The notes under the pieces: generated by a model | What the model saw: only the letters and a program-made list of their open reading frames with translations | Told to the model about the DNA's origin: nothing | Database searches by the model: none | Assembly: GCA_046317855.1 (NCBI GenBank) | Contig: JBKCVM010000147.1 | Coordinates: 7,774-71,773 of the forward strand | DNA length: 64,000 nt | Reading direction: 5' to 3' | Origin: CAIOHW01 sp046317855 | GTDB lineage: Bacteria > Bdellovibrionota > UBA1018 | Shown here: positions 15,772 to 24,379 of the stretch, one piece after another | Layout: each line of letters opens with the position of its first letter | Position numbering within the stretch: position 1 is the first letter of the stretch | Program-made: the position numbers and the translations under genes

Positions 15772-15825
15772 GTCGGGGGAAGGGGGCGTTCCCTCTTCCC
15801 CCGACTTCTTGGCCCCGATTTTTTA
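15772..15825 (+). terminator. Intercistronic hairpin between ahpC and ahpF (attenuator-like)
   Basis: GTCGGGGGAAG (15772-15782) pairs perfectly with CTTCCCCCGAC (15795-15805), 11 bp. A T-run (15819-15824) follows about 13 bases later rather than immediately. This suggests partial termination or mRNA 3'-end protection that would make ahpC more abundant than ahpF. Confidence 0.5.
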
Positions 15826-15837
15826 CGGAGGTGCACC

Positions 15838-17466
15838 GTGAGTGACGCAGGCGGCTTGGATCTCGAAATGCTGGAGCAGCTCAAGGGCGTGTTTGCGCGC
15901 CTTGAAAACCCCGTCACGCTTCGAATTGAAAAGGGTGGGGACGAAAATCCCCAAAGCGCAGAGCTTGAGCAAATGCTCAAGGCCGTCGCTTCCGCTTCTC
16001 CCAATGTAAAGGTCGAGCACGGACCCCGCGTTTCTCCTGGCACCGCTCCCGCATTCGAAATCTTGCGCGGCACTCCCGGTGTGCTGCGCACCGGCATTCG
16101 GTTTCGTGCGATTCCGGGCGGGCACGAGTTCAGCTCGCTTGTGCTTGCCATTTTGCATGCCGACGGCAAGGGCAAGCTTCCGGACGAAGCCGTCACCCAG
16201 CGCATTCGCGCGCTTCGCGGGCCGATCCGGCTTCGCACCTACATGTCGCTTTCGTGCGAAAACTGCCCCGAAGTGGTGCAGGCCCTGAACCTCATGGCAG
16301 CCCTGCACCCGGACTTTGAGCACGAAACCATCGATGGCGCGCTTGCGCAGCAGGAAGTCACGGCACTCGCAATCCAGGGCGTGCCTGCAGTGGTTGCGCC
16401 GGGAGCGTTCGAAAGCGAGTGGAACCTTCTGCACTCGGGCAAGATCGCCCTGATCGACCTGCTCGCAAAGCTCGAGGCCCGTTTTGGAAAAAACGAGGCG
16501 GCGGTGACCACCCCAAAAGATCTCGGCCGCTTTGATGTCGTCGTGGTGGGCGGGGGTCCGGCGGGAGCCTCGGCTGCCATCTATTCGGTGCGAAAGGGCC
16601 TGAGCACGGTCGTGCTTGCCGAACGGTTTGGTGGACAACTGCAAGACACCAAGGGCATCGAGAACATGATTTCGAAATCGTACACCGAGGGCGTGCGCCT
16701 TTCGGCCGAACTTGCCGAGCACCTGGGCAAGTATCCGGTACGACTTCTTGAGCATAGGCGCGTGAATCGCGTGGGCCCACGTGACGGCGATGGGTATCGG
16801 CGCGTGGATCTGGAGAGCGGCGAGACGCTCGAGGCGCGAACGCTGATCGTGGCCACGGGCGCCAAGTGGCGGGAGCTCGGCGTGCCTGGAGAGAAAGAAC
16901 ACATCGGGCAGGGGGTTGCGTTTTGCGCGCACTGCGACGGGCCATTCTACAAGCAAAAGCGAGTGGTCGTCGTGGGTGGCGGAAATTCAGGTGTCGAGGC
17001 GGCGATCGATCTCTCTGCCATTGCAACCCATGTGACGCTGCTGGAGTTTAACACCGAACTCAAGGCCGACGGCGTGCTCGTTGAAAAGCTCAAGACCCTC
17101 GGCAATGTGGTGGTCCATACCGGCGCCCGCACCACGCGTGTGCTGGGTGAAGGTGGAAAGGTGGTTGGCCTTGAGTACGAGGATCGCGAAAGCGGCCAAG
17201 TGAAGCGGCTCGATGTGGATGGAGTGTTCGTCCAGATCGGGCTTCTTCCGAACTCGCAGTTCGTCAAAGGCATCGTTGAAACCACGCCCTACGGCGAAAT
17301 CGTGGTCGACTCCAAGGGCCGCACCAACGCTCCGGGCATTTACGCTGCGGGCGATGTGACCACCGTGCCCTTTAAGCAAATCGTCATTGCGATGGGCGAG
17401 GGCGCCAAGGTGGCGCTCGCCGCATTTGAAGATCGGATGCGCGAAGCCCCTACGCCGCCAGTTTGA
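15838..17466 (+). CDS. ahpF: Alkyl hydroperoxide reductase subunit F
   Basis: A 542-residue flavoprotein disulfide reductase that passes electrons from NAD(P)H to AhpC. The N-terminal thioredoxin-like pair carries the CENC motif (SLSCENCPEVVQ) near residue 140. The FAD-binding GGGPAGASAAIYSVRKG is near 238 and the active-site CAHCDG near 365. The NAD-binding VVVGGGNSGVEAAIDL and FAD motif IYAAGDVTTVPFKQ close the protein. Start GTG 15838 has GGAGG seven bases upstream. Its last 17 bases overlap the antitoxin gene on the other strand. Confidence 0.96.
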   Translation: MSDAGGLDLEMLEQLKGVFARLENPVTLRIEKGGDENPQSAELEQMLKAVASASPNVKVEHGPRVSPGTAPAFEILRGTPGVLRTGIRFRAIPGGHEFSSLVLAILHADGKGKLPDEAVTQRIRALRGPIRLRTYMSLSCENCPEVVQALNLMAALHPDFEHETIDGALAQQEVTALAIQGVPAVVAPGAFESEWNLLHSGKIALIDLLAKLEARFGKNEAAVTTPKDLGRFDVVVVGGGPAGASAAIYSVRKGLSTVVLAERFGGQLQDTKGIENMISKSYTEGVRLSAELAEHLGKYPVRLLEHRRVNRVGPRDGDGYRRVDLESGETLEARTLIVATGAKWRELGVPGEKEHIGQGVAFCAHCDGPFYKQKRVVVVGGGNSGVEAAIDLSAIATHVTLLEFNTELKADGVLVEKLKTLGNVVVHTGARTTRVLGEGGKVVGLEYEDRESGQVKRLDVDGVFVQIGLLPNSQFVKGIVETTPYGEIVVDSKGRTNAPGIYAAGDVTTVPFKQIVIAMGEGAKVALAAFEDRMREAPTPPV

Positions 17467-17827
17467 AGGTCACTTCTTTATACTCGACCTGCGGCTGTCG
17501 AACGGTACGCCCGGAAACCTTGGCCTTCTTGACCCGGATTACGCCAACTTCTTCGAAGAATCGGATGACCTTGTTCAGGTTGGAGATGTCGGTGCCGGTG
17601 AGCTTGGCCAGTTCGTAGATTGAACGGGGCTTGTAGGCGATGATTGCGGACAGAATTGGAATGTTCCGAACAAAGCGATTGAAGTCCGTCTTGTTGTCAA
17701 AGCTCACCTCAAATTCGGCTTCGCCCCGAAATGTCCCCTTCTGGACCGAGCGGGCTGCTCGCTTGAAGTCTTCAAACACCTGGTCTGCCGTCTTGCACGA
17801 AACTACGAGTCTTTTCACAGGGCTCAT
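17450..17827 (-). CDS. TumA-like HTH antitoxin (HVO_A0114-type DNA-binding protein)
   Basis: A 125-residue protein with a winged-helix core near residues 60-110: ILSAIIAYKPRSIYELAKLTGTDISNLNKVIRFFEEVGVI. This is the layout of the putative DNA-binding proteins that pair with TumE/DUF6516 toxins. It is expected to neutralise the toxin and repress the operon. ATG 17827 overlaps the end of the upstream small gene by four bases. The 3' end overlaps ahpF by 17 bases in convergent orientation. Confidence 0.8.
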   Translation of the reverse strand: MSPVKRLVVSCKTADQVFEDFKRAARSVQKGTFRGEAEFEVSFDNKTDFNRFVRNIPILSAIIAYKPRSIYELAKLTGTDISNLNKVIRFFEEVGVIRVKKAKVSGRTVRQPQVEYKEVTFKLAA

Positions 17828-18036
17828 ATGGATACTCCCATGGTTTCTTTGACCAGGCTCCGAAAGTCAGCCACCAGTTGGTCAAGGTCGGTAAATCGGT
17901 AGGGCAGCTCAGTGTCGTCGACATGAATATGCGGCCCCTTGGGGTGATGGTTGTCCATTAGGATCCGCTTGTTGCCCGCCTGATCAATGCAAACAAGGCC
18001 CCACTTCAGTCCGTCCGGGTAACGCTCAGTGCCCAA
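17824..18036 (-). CDS. TumE-like toxin (DUF6516 family)
   Basis: A 70-residue protein whose features fit the short TumE/DUF6516 toxins: GLVCIDQAGNKRILMDNHHP, then KGPHIHVDD and a helical end (LDQLVADFRSLVKETMG). The start is TTG 18036 with GAGG upstream; an in-frame TGA lies a little further back, so the protein cannot be much longer. It is co-translated with the HTH partner. The mechanism of TumE toxins is not settled in what I know (an RNA-targeting role has been proposed). Chromosomal location next to ahpF suggests insertion into the region. Confidence 0.75.
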   Translation of the reverse strand: MGTERYPDGLKWGLVCIDQAGNKRILMDNHHPKGPHIHVDDTELPYRFTDLDQLVADFRSLVKETMGVSI

Positions 18037-18073
18037 AACCTCATGTATACGTCCGTGGGGTCAAATGGCGCGG

Positions 18074-19345
18074 CTAATGGCGCCACCGTCTGGGCCTGCT
18101 ACGGCGCTGCTGGCCGGGTTGGGCATGGCCGTTGGGTCGTGCGGGAGCGGGCTTCGCTCCGGCCGGCGCAGATCGAGGGGCGGACGCAGCAGCCACCAGT
18201 GCCGGAGCTTTTCCGCCAATGAGCTTTTGGATGCGCCCCCACATTTCGCGGTCTTCGGGCCCGAGGATGCTCACGGCTTCGCCCTCGGCTCCGGCTCGCG
18301 CCGTGCGGCCGATGCGGTGCACGTAGTCTTCGGGGACCTGCGGCAGGTCGTAGTTGATCACATGTCCGATGTGCGAAATATCGAGTCCGCGTGCCGCGAT
18401 ATCAGTTGCAACGAGGATTCGAAACTCACCAGAGCGAAACCCGTCCATCGCGCGGTTGCGCTGGCCTTGGGTGCGATCGCCGTGGATTCTGGCAACGGGC
18501 AGGTTGTACTGCCCTAGAAATTTTGCCACGCGATCGGTGCGGTGCTTGGTGCGCGTAAAGATAATGATCGAGCCCGGGCGCTCGTTGATGAGGTCCAGCA
18601 GCACATCATTTTTGTTTGCGGGCTTACCTCCGGCCTTGGGCTGCGCCCCTAGCTGCACGATCGATTGCTGGATTTTTTCGACCGGACGCGAGACGGCGCC
18701 AATCGACACGCGCGTGGGCTGGTGGAGCATCTGCACGGCAAGTTTTTCGATTTCTGGGGCAAGAGTCGCTGAAAAGAGCAGGGTCTGCCTCTTTTTTGGA
18801 AGGTGCCTCAGGATCTGATTGAGCTGCGGTGCAAAGCCCATGTCGAGCATGCGGTCTGCTTCATCCAGGACCAGCGTGGACACGTGCGACAGGTTGACGC
18901 CGCGCTCCTTGAGGTGGTCGCAGAGTCGGCCCGGAGTGGCGATGATGATCTGGGGGCGTGACATCAGCGCGCGAGTCTGCTTGTGCATCGGGGCCCCTCC
19001 GATGATGAGTGCAGCCTTGATCTGAGGGCAGAACTGCGCAAGTTCGCCCAGCACTTCGGTGACCTGTTGCGCCAGCTCACGAGTGGGAACCAAAATGAGC
19101 GCCGAAGGACCTAAGGGCTTCTGCTGCTCCAAAAGGTGCGTGATCAGCGGAATTCCAAATGCTGCTGTCTTGCCCGTGCCCGTCTGTGCGCAGGCAATCA
19201 GGTCGTGCCCCTCGAGGGCCACCGGAATGGACTGGGCTTGTACGGGAGTGGGGATTTTGAATTCCATGGCATGGAGTGCACGGTTCAGGCGCTCAGGAAG
19301 TTCGAGGGAGTCAAAAGAGGTCAGCGGGGAAGAGTTGGTAGTCAT
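18074..19345 (-). CDS. rhlE: DEAD-box ATP-dependent RNA helicase (RhlE-like)
   Basis: A 423-residue DEAD-box helicase that remodels RNA, for example in ribosome assembly or mRNA decay. Motifs in order: Q motif (FKIPTPVQAQSIPVAL), AQTGTGKT, PTRELAQQ, TPGRL, VLDEADRM, SAT (LLFSATL), ATDIAARGLDI and HRIGRTAR. The C-terminus is Pro/Ala and Arg-rich (QQRRSRPRRWRH), typical of RhlE. ATG 19345 is used because the Q-motif region then starts about 30 residues in; an upstream extension to 19402 has no support. A promoter-like pair lies at 19409-19381. Confidence 0.95.
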   Translation of the reverse strand: MTTNSSPLTSFDSLELPERLNRALHAMEFKIPTPVQAQSIPVALEGHDLIACAQTGTGKTAAFGIPLITHLLEQQKPLGPSALILVPTRELAQQVTEVLGELAQFCPQIKAALIIGGAPMHKQTRALMSRPQIIIATPGRLCDHLKERGVNLSHVSTLVLDEADRMLDMGFAPQLNQILRHLPKKRQTLLFSATLAPEIEKLAVQMLHQPTRVSIGAVSRPVEKIQQSIVQLGAQPKAGGKPANKNDVLLDLINERPGSIIIFTRTKHRTDRVAKFLGQYNLPVARIHGDRTQGQRNRAMDGFRSGEFRILVATDIAARGLDISHIGHVINYDLPQVPEDYVHRIGRTARAGAEGEAVSILGPEDREMWGRIQKLIGGKAPALVAAASAPRSAPAGAKPAPARPNGHAQPGQQRRSRPRRWRH

Positions 19346-19380
19346 ATGAATTGGTCGGGTATAGCAGCGTTTGTGGGACA

Positions 19381-19409
19381 AAGATAGTCTGGTTTTCCAC
19401 ACTGACCAA
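19381..19409 (-). promoter_or_regulatory. Candidate promoter of rhlE
   Basis: On the minus strand TTGGTC (19409-19404), a 17-base spacer and TATCTT (19386-19381) precede ATG 19345 by about 36 bases. The rest of the 255-base gap 19346-19600 shows no further feature I can support. Confidence 0.4.
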
Positions 19410-19600
19410 ACCGATCCCTGTTTTTGAACGAATCTTGGGCTCTCAAGCCCCGGTAGTTCAAAGTTCAGATCAATGCTCAGGCCTAAATTATTGCTTCATA
19501 GGGGCAGGGAGCAGTTCAGGATTTTCACTTGCTGCCCGCAGCCGCCAAAGGTACCACCGCCGTCAACTATCTCCTGATCTAAAATAGGAACTTTTTTTCG

Positions 19601-20605
19601 ATGTCATTACTCACTAAAGCGGTTGCACCTTTTTTGTTTAGTATTGCGCTTGCTCCTATGGCTCATGCTGCGCCGGCCCCGTCATTATCTAATGTCGGGC
19701 CTGGAGTTGGATCTGGATCTTCAAGCCTGCCTCCCAGCTCGTCCGGAACCTCGATGGGAACTTCAACCTCGTCGCGTCCGACGTCGGGCATCGGCCGATT
19801 CTTGGGCTTGAGCTATATGTCTTTTTTCAATGGCCCAGCCCTCAACGGAGATTTTTGGAAAAGTCCGGGCGCCACGGGCCGGCCGAGTGATTTGGGTTGG
19901 ACGCTCAATAACAACGCGTCCGTTAAGTATAAGTTTAGTCAAAATTATGCCTTCGATGTGCAGTTTCGTTTTCAGGGGGTGCTGTCCAATCAATTTGGTG
20001 CTCGCTGGCAGGGTGCGCGTGTCGGGATTTCAGGTCTCTTAGGCAGAATCGAAGCGCAGAGTTTTCAGCTGATTTGGACCGGTGCCGTTAATACCGACGT
20101 TCCAGGAATGGGCCAGATCAATCAGGACCGTACCGTGATCATGAATCCCGGGCTCTTTTCAAATCTCACGGTGCGTCCGCGAGGAAGTCGCTGGTCTTTG
20201 TACACTTTCTTGTCGCCCAGAGTATTTCTCTACCGAGATAACCTCGCAATGGAGCCTCAGGCAGCCATGATGGGCATGAACCCCGGCGATAAGCCGCAGA
20301 TCGCGTTTTTTGCGATTCCTTCGGTAAACTACGACATCTCTGAAAACACTGCTCTGCGTTCAGGCATCACGATCAACATTTCTAAGAATGCAAACTCATC
20401 CAGCTTTCGCCGGTGGTTTGCGCCGATCGACTTTGGAATCTCTCACAAGTTCAATCAAGCTCTGAGCATCTATCCCAACGTTTCGGTATCAGGGCCCTGG
20501 GATGATGGCATTAGGCAGGACATGGCAGCCCGGCGGGGGAGCTCGGTCATGGATTGGACCAAGACAGCGAGCGTGGGCCTCTGGCTCAGCGGAACTATCC
20601 TATAA
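19601..20605 (+). CDS. Exported protein, probable outer-membrane beta-barrel, unknown
   Basis: A 334-residue protein with a signal peptide (LLTKAVAPFLFSIALAPMAHA), then a low-complexity Ser/Gly/Pro linker (residues 27-65). A C-terminal region of alternating polar and hydrophobic residues follows, with aromatic girdle-like segments (ASVKYKFSQNYAFDVQFRF, RWSLYTFLSPRVFLYRD, SVNYDISENTALRSGITINI), ending in WLSGTIL. This pattern fits a beta-barrel porin-like protein. I recognise no specific family. The stop overlaps the -10 element of the next tRNA. Confidence 0.7.
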   Translation: MSLLTKAVAPFLFSIALAPMAHAAPAPSLSNVGPGVGSGSSSLPPSSSGTSMGTSTSSRPTSGIGRFLGLSYMSFFNGPALNGDFWKSPGATGRPSDLGWTLNNNASVKYKFSQNYAFDVQFRFQGVLSNQFGARWQGARVGISGLLGRIEAQSFQLIWTGAVNTDVPGMGQINQDRTVIMNPGLFSNLTVRPRGSRWSLYTFLSPRVFLYRDNLAMEPQAAMMGMNPGDKPQIAFFAIPSVNYDISENTALRSGITINISKNANSSSFRRWFAPIDFGISHKFNQALSIYPNVSVSGPWDDGIRQDMAARRGSSVMDWTKTASVGLWLSGTIL

Positions 20606-20606
20606 T
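20601..20606 (+). promoter_or_regulatory. Consensus -10 element upstream of tRNA-Pro
   Basis: TATAAT at 20601-20606 overlaps the stop codon of the preceding gene and lies 29 bases before the tRNA. No good -35 is seen at 17 bases (CCTCTG), so the promoter is only partly supported. Confidence 0.4.
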
Positions 20607-20634
20607 AAAGAGCAGTTGGATTTGAGGGGTCAAT

Positions 20635-20712
<78 letters not shown>

Positions 20713-20743
20713 TTTTATCTATCCGGAGAACACTAGGGCGTAT

Positions 20744-22474
20744 CTAGGGAGTATCTATGAAGGGTGCGGTGTAACCTTCGCGCGCAAGGGCTTCGCGAAT
20801 TAGTGAGACATGGTCTTGGCTAAATGAGCGCTCTGAGCGAGTTCTCAAAAAGACGCCGACCGATGCTGGCCCTCTTTCTCTAGGGCGAAAGTCGATCGCA
20901 ATCAGTGTTTCATTTAGTTGCTCTCTCGAGACGAAACCTTTCATTGTCCTGCGTAGTAGCTTTTCGAGTCTTTCGGCCTCGACAATGAGGCTCGAGCGCA
21001 GCTCTGTGGGAATCATTGCCGGGGTCATGGCCGGGGTTATGGCTTCTGGTCCTTCATAAATCGACGGTACAAACGTAATTCTAAAGCTATCTGGGGGGGC
21101 CTGAGCCATTAAGTTCGTCAAAAAGACCTTCTTGTCGTCATCGTTGAGGGGGCGCTGAGGCATAAAGATGCCATCATCACCAAAAAAGGAGGCGCCCTTT
21201 TGGCTTGGAAAAGTCTGCTCAATGGCAGCATCAAAGCTACGCTTAGTGGCTTCAAAGTGGAGCGTTGCTTTGACTTCACCTGCGCGAACTGCGCGGATCG
21301 TTGCACTTAGGTCTTGCCCGTAAGTATCTGCTAGCGCGCGAGCGGTTTGCTCTATATTGCGCGCGTTCTGCCCTTTTATATCAGCCGATATGATGCCGAG
21401 CTGCGCCTGGGAGAGATCGACCCCTTGGTGCTTTTCGATGAAGATCCCAGGCGAGAACTGATCGATCTCAGCCAAGTAGTTTTGAAGTCGAAGCGCTTGG
21501 TCAGAGCTCAGTCGTAGGCCAAAGGCCTTTTCAAAATCGGTCTGCAGCGAGGCAGTGAAACGATCGGGCGTGGTACTTTCGGGGGCAACTTTGCGAATGA
21601 CTTCGATTGCTTCGGCCGAAAGGGTTTGAGCACCACTGCCATCGGTTGATGTTGGAGTCAGTGCGCCCGGGACTGTGCGCAGAAATTGGATAATTTCTTT
21701 TCGGTGGGCCTCACTCTGGGCTGCAGCTGCGCTGAGTGTCTGTCTCACATCTCCAAAGTACTGGATCGGGGGAGGTGTGTTGCTTTGGATTTGTTTTCTT
21801 GCCTGGCGGGCTGCCAGCCCCGCTTCGTCCGGGGTGCTGCCCATTCCACCAAGAAACCAGGTAGAGGGGGCTCGTGCGACCTTTCTTTTTTCAGAACTCC
21901 AAATGGAGACGAGCCCCGGAGAGCGCAGTTCTTGCTCGAAAAGCTCGTTTGTTTTTTGAAGGAGCCGATCGAGCCTCTTCCGAAACTCGGGATCGCTCCT
22001 TTGATTGTTTCTCTGAAAGCAGAGCCGTACTGATTTGAAATCTGAATATTGTCCTAAAAGAGATTTTTGGAGCTCCGGGTCCTCTGAAAGGGCCTGCCAC
22101 AAGAGAGACTTGTGGAGATTGGTGAGGGCAGTGACCAGATCCTTATCGCGGACCACACTGTCATTGAGCTCCTTCATCAGGGAGTTCTGAATATCGATAA
22201 AGAGGGCGCCAGGCGGCCCGTCTCCTTGGTTGGCCTTTTTAGAGAGTGCGATGAAGGCCCGATTGTCGGCCTCACCGATATCAGGGAAGTTGCTAAAGTG
22301 ACGGCGTAGCGTCACTGCGTTTAGCTGACGGGGATGGGTCTGAACGGCGCGGTTAGCACCAAGGCGACTGAAGTAGGACTCACAGCTAGTTCGGAGCTGC
22401 GCATGGACAGAGGGAGTTGCCCCCGGGAGCAGAAAGGCGGCGAGGACCCCAAAATGAATCAGCCAAGATTTCAT
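20744..22474 (-). CDS. Exported protein of unknown function
   Basis: A 576-residue protein with a signal peptide (MKSWLIHFGVLAAFLLPGAT, cleavage near VHAQ). The remainder is soluble, charged and mostly helical in character (for example QIQSNTPPPIQYFGDVRQTL, PDRFTASLQTDFEKAFGLRL, LEKLLRRTMKGFVSREQLNE). There are no repeats, catalytic motifs or membrane segments that I recognise. ATG 22474 is chosen over the 17-residue longer form because it begins right at the signal peptide. It is separated from the upstream lipoprotein gene by a terminator and 174 bases, so it is probably transcribed alone. Confidence 0.7.
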   Translation of the reverse strand: MKSWLIHFGVLAAFLLPGATPSVHAQLRTSCESYFSRLGANRAVQTHPRQLNAVTLRRHFSNFPDIGEADNRAFIALSKKANQGDGPPGALFIDIQNSLMKELNDSVVRDKDLVTALTNLHKSLLWQALSEDPELQKSLLGQYSDFKSVRLCFQRNNQRSDPEFRKRLDRLLQKTNELFEQELRSPGLVSIWSSEKRKVARAPSTWFLGGMGSTPDEAGLAARQARKQIQSNTPPPIQYFGDVRQTLSAAAAQSEAHRKEIIQFLRTVPGALTPTSTDGSGAQTLSAEAIEVIRKVAPESTTPDRFTASLQTDFEKAFGLRLSSDQALRLQNYLAEIDQFSPGIFIEKHQGVDLSQAQLGIISADIKGQNARNIEQTARALADTYGQDLSATIRAVRAGEVKATLHFEATKRSFDAAIEQTFPSQKGASFFGDDGIFMPQRPLNDDDKKVFLTNLMAQAPPDSFRITFVPSIYEGPEAITPAMTPAMIPTELRSSLIVEAERLEKLLRRTMKGFVSREQLNETLIAIDFRPRERGPASVGVFLRTRSERSFSQDHVSLIREALAREGYTAPFIDTP

Positions 22475-22639
22475 TTCGGTGGCCTGATTGCAGGATTTCT
22501 CGCCAGATATCAAGGGCCGTATCATTAGGATTCTATTCGGTAAAAGAACAGAGCGGGTTCAGTTTTTCTAAACTGATTCAGATCTCAGGATGGGTCTGAA
22601 TTTTTGATTTCCGGCGCTTGAGAGTCCTAAATTCGGTCT

Positions 22640-22670
22640 AAAAGAGCCCTAGAGCGAACCCAGGGCCTCT
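22640..22670 (-). terminator. Rho-independent terminator overlapping the lipoprotein stop codon
   Basis: On the minus strand AGAGGCCCT (22670-22662) pairs with AGGGCTCT (22650-22643) with one bulged G, followed by T4. The stem spans the last codons and stop of the gene at 22649-23455. Two further small hairpins (TCAGTTT-TTCT-AAACTGA at 22559-22576 and ATTCAGA/TCTGAAT just after) lie in the gap before the next gene. Confidence 0.6.
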
Positions 22671-23455
22671 AAAAACCGGTCGCCCACCCGCTCAAGCTCC
22701 TGTGGATGGGCCCGATAGTGCTCAGCGGCTGGGCCCGAGAGGATGAGGCCCGGCTCGGGCTTGAGTTCAATCGTCAATTGCGTGTCGCTTCGGGCTCCTA
22801 GCAATGCCTTGACGTTGGCAAAAACCGATAGGCCTCCGGGTTGAGCCACCGTGCCGTCAGGATTGAGTCTGGGACCAAAGAAAGTACCAAATACTGCGGG
22901 CTTGCCCTGCTGATCGCGCAAAAATACCTGTGAAACCATAAGGTCCGTCGGAAAGTTCTCGTCCACGGCCTTGATCAACGTTGCCATCCCCAACCAACGA
23001 AGACTTCGGATGTCGAGGTAAGCAAGAAACTGAGCGTTTCGAGAAAACGCCACTCCCGCGTTGACCTGAACTAGCGGCACATCGGTTCCAAGCGGCATGC
23101 CGTTTGGCAGAGTGCTCGTGGGCTCCATTTGAACGTACTCGTTGTCGTAGAGCACGCTCATATTGAGATTGAAGCCAGCTTGAAAGGGTTGGGAACCCTG
23201 TACGAACGGGAGCGTGTAAAGAGTGCCATAATCTTTGATAGCAAATTCGTTCGAGAAATTGGCTCGCACTCGCTGGGTGAACACGAGAGAGACCTTGGCA
23301 GTGTTGAGGTCAGGAGAAATTTCAAAGACTGCTTTGTCGATATATTTTTTAGTGAACTTGCACCCTGAGCCGGTCAGGGCAAACGAGGCCAGCAGGGCAG
23401 CAACTGCAAAAGATGCTAAGGGTGCGCAAGACTTAAAGGAGCGTAGAATTTTCAT
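22649..23455 (-). CDS. Predicted lipoprotein, family member A, unknown
   Basis: A 268-residue protein with a signal sequence ending TGSGC, a loose lipobox with Cys near 32, so probably a lipoprotein. ATG 23455 is chosen to place the signal at the N-terminus; longer forms run into the next gene. Landmarks are STLPNGMPLGTDVPLVQV, FLRDQQGKPAVFGTF and GGLSVFANVKALLG. The protein at 37925-38731 has the same length (268 residues) and comparable segments (SSQLPNGKPIPVALP, SGLAVFVDVGPAL), so the two are probably paralogues. Function unknown. Confidence 0.7.
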   Translation of the reverse strand: MKILRSFKSCAPLASFAVAALLASFALTGSGCKFTKKYIDKAVFEISPDLNTAKVSLVFTQRVRANFSNEFAIKDYGTLYTLPFVQGSQPFQAGFNLNMSVLYDNEYVQMEPTSTLPNGMPLGTDVPLVQVNAGVAFSRNAQFLAYLDIRSLRWLGMATLIKAVDENFPTDLMVSQVFLRDQQGKPAVFGTFFGPRLNPDGTVAQPGGLSVFANVKALLGARSDTQLTIELKPEPGLILSGPAAEHYRAHPQELERVGDRFLEALGSL

Positions 23456-23489
23456 AGTCATAAAAGTATCTGGCCTGTGCCTTTTGTCG

Positions 23490-24329
23490 TCAATCGTGCT
23501 TTGGGGCTGCAGGAGCCGCGCCACGAACAAATGCGTCAACCTCACCCAGCACTTGTCGCAACGTGTCTTGAAGAGACGCAAACTCTTGGGGCTTAGCCTC
23601 ACGCGTTGATTCGTTCATGTAAAGCGCGCGATTTAGCTCGATTTGCACCGTGTGGTGCCCTTGGGCTGGCTTTCCGTAACGCTGTGTGATGCGACCGCCC
23701 TTGTACGGCCAATTAATCGAAACTCTTAATCCCGCTCTTGTAAAAGCCTGGACGATGAGAGCAACAAAATCGGGCCGCGAGGATTTACCTTCAAAGTCTG
23801 AGATCACCACATCGGGTCGGCGAGCGCCGGTGTCGGCGTGGGCCGCAGTGCCCTGGCTGGGCATGCTATGGCAATCCAGGTGAAAAATCTGTCGCTTGGG
23901 GTCGTTGGCTCGGGCCTGGTTCACCAGTCGGGAGATTTCTAAATGAAATGGGTCATTGTAGAGCTCAATCAGCTTTTGGTGCAGCTCCATCGACAGAGGT
24001 GCATTGAGAATGGCCTGTCCTTGAGTGGTCTTGGCCCAGTGAAAGCCCTTGGTGTGAGTGCCCTCGACGAGCGGTGCACCTTGGACAGTGCCCGCATCAA
24101 TATCATCGGGCGTTCTGTTGAGGTCCACTGCGTACCGGTGAGCTCGCGCGACCACGTTTGCAACTTTGAATTCTTGTAGGGCGGGAGCAAAAAGGCGGTC
24201 GACAAAGCGGTCGACATCCATCAGCAAAACCGATGGCGAAAGAGATTTGAGCCAAAAGGCCTCAGGCGGGATCCACTCGCCCGAGTGAGGAATGGTTGCG
24301 ATCAGCGTTGCCGGCACGGCCTGCTGCAT
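23490..24329 (-). CDS. N-formylglutamate amidohydrolase family protein
   Basis: A 279-residue protein of the N-formylglutamate deformylase (HutG-like) family, metal-dependent enzymes that split N-formyl-L-glutamate or similar amides. Motifs are TIPHSGEWIPP near 11-21, LMDVDRFVDRLF near 36-47, and the metal-site HLDCHSMPSQG near 150. VQIELNRALYMNE sits near the C-terminus. No other histidine-degradation gene is in the window, so the true substrate may be another N-acyl amino acid. The next gene (lipoprotein A) starts 35 bases downstream on the same strand. Confidence 0.85.
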   Translation of the reverse strand: MQQAVPATLIATIPHSGEWIPPEAFWLKSLSPSVLLMDVDRFVDRLFAPALQEFKVANVVARAHRYAVDLNRTPDDIDAGTVQGAPLVEGTHTKGFHWAKTTQGQAILNAPLSMELHQKLIELYNDPFHLEISRLVNQARANDPKRQIFHLDCHSMPSQGTAAHADTGARRPDVVISDFEGKSSRPDFVALIVQAFTRAGLRVSINWPYKGGRITQRYGKPAQGHHTVQIELNRALYMNESTREAKPQEFASLQDTLRQVLGEVDAFVRGAAPAAPKHD

Positions 24330-24379
24330 AGCCTTTAGGCTAGCGCAAACAGAGCCGTGCCGGCCACGAAAAACCCTCT

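Noticed and set aside
15823..16956. Long open frame opposite ahpF
   Set aside because: It is antisense to a gene with full AhpF motifs; its product is Arg/His-rich with no domain. Shadow of GC-rich coding bias.
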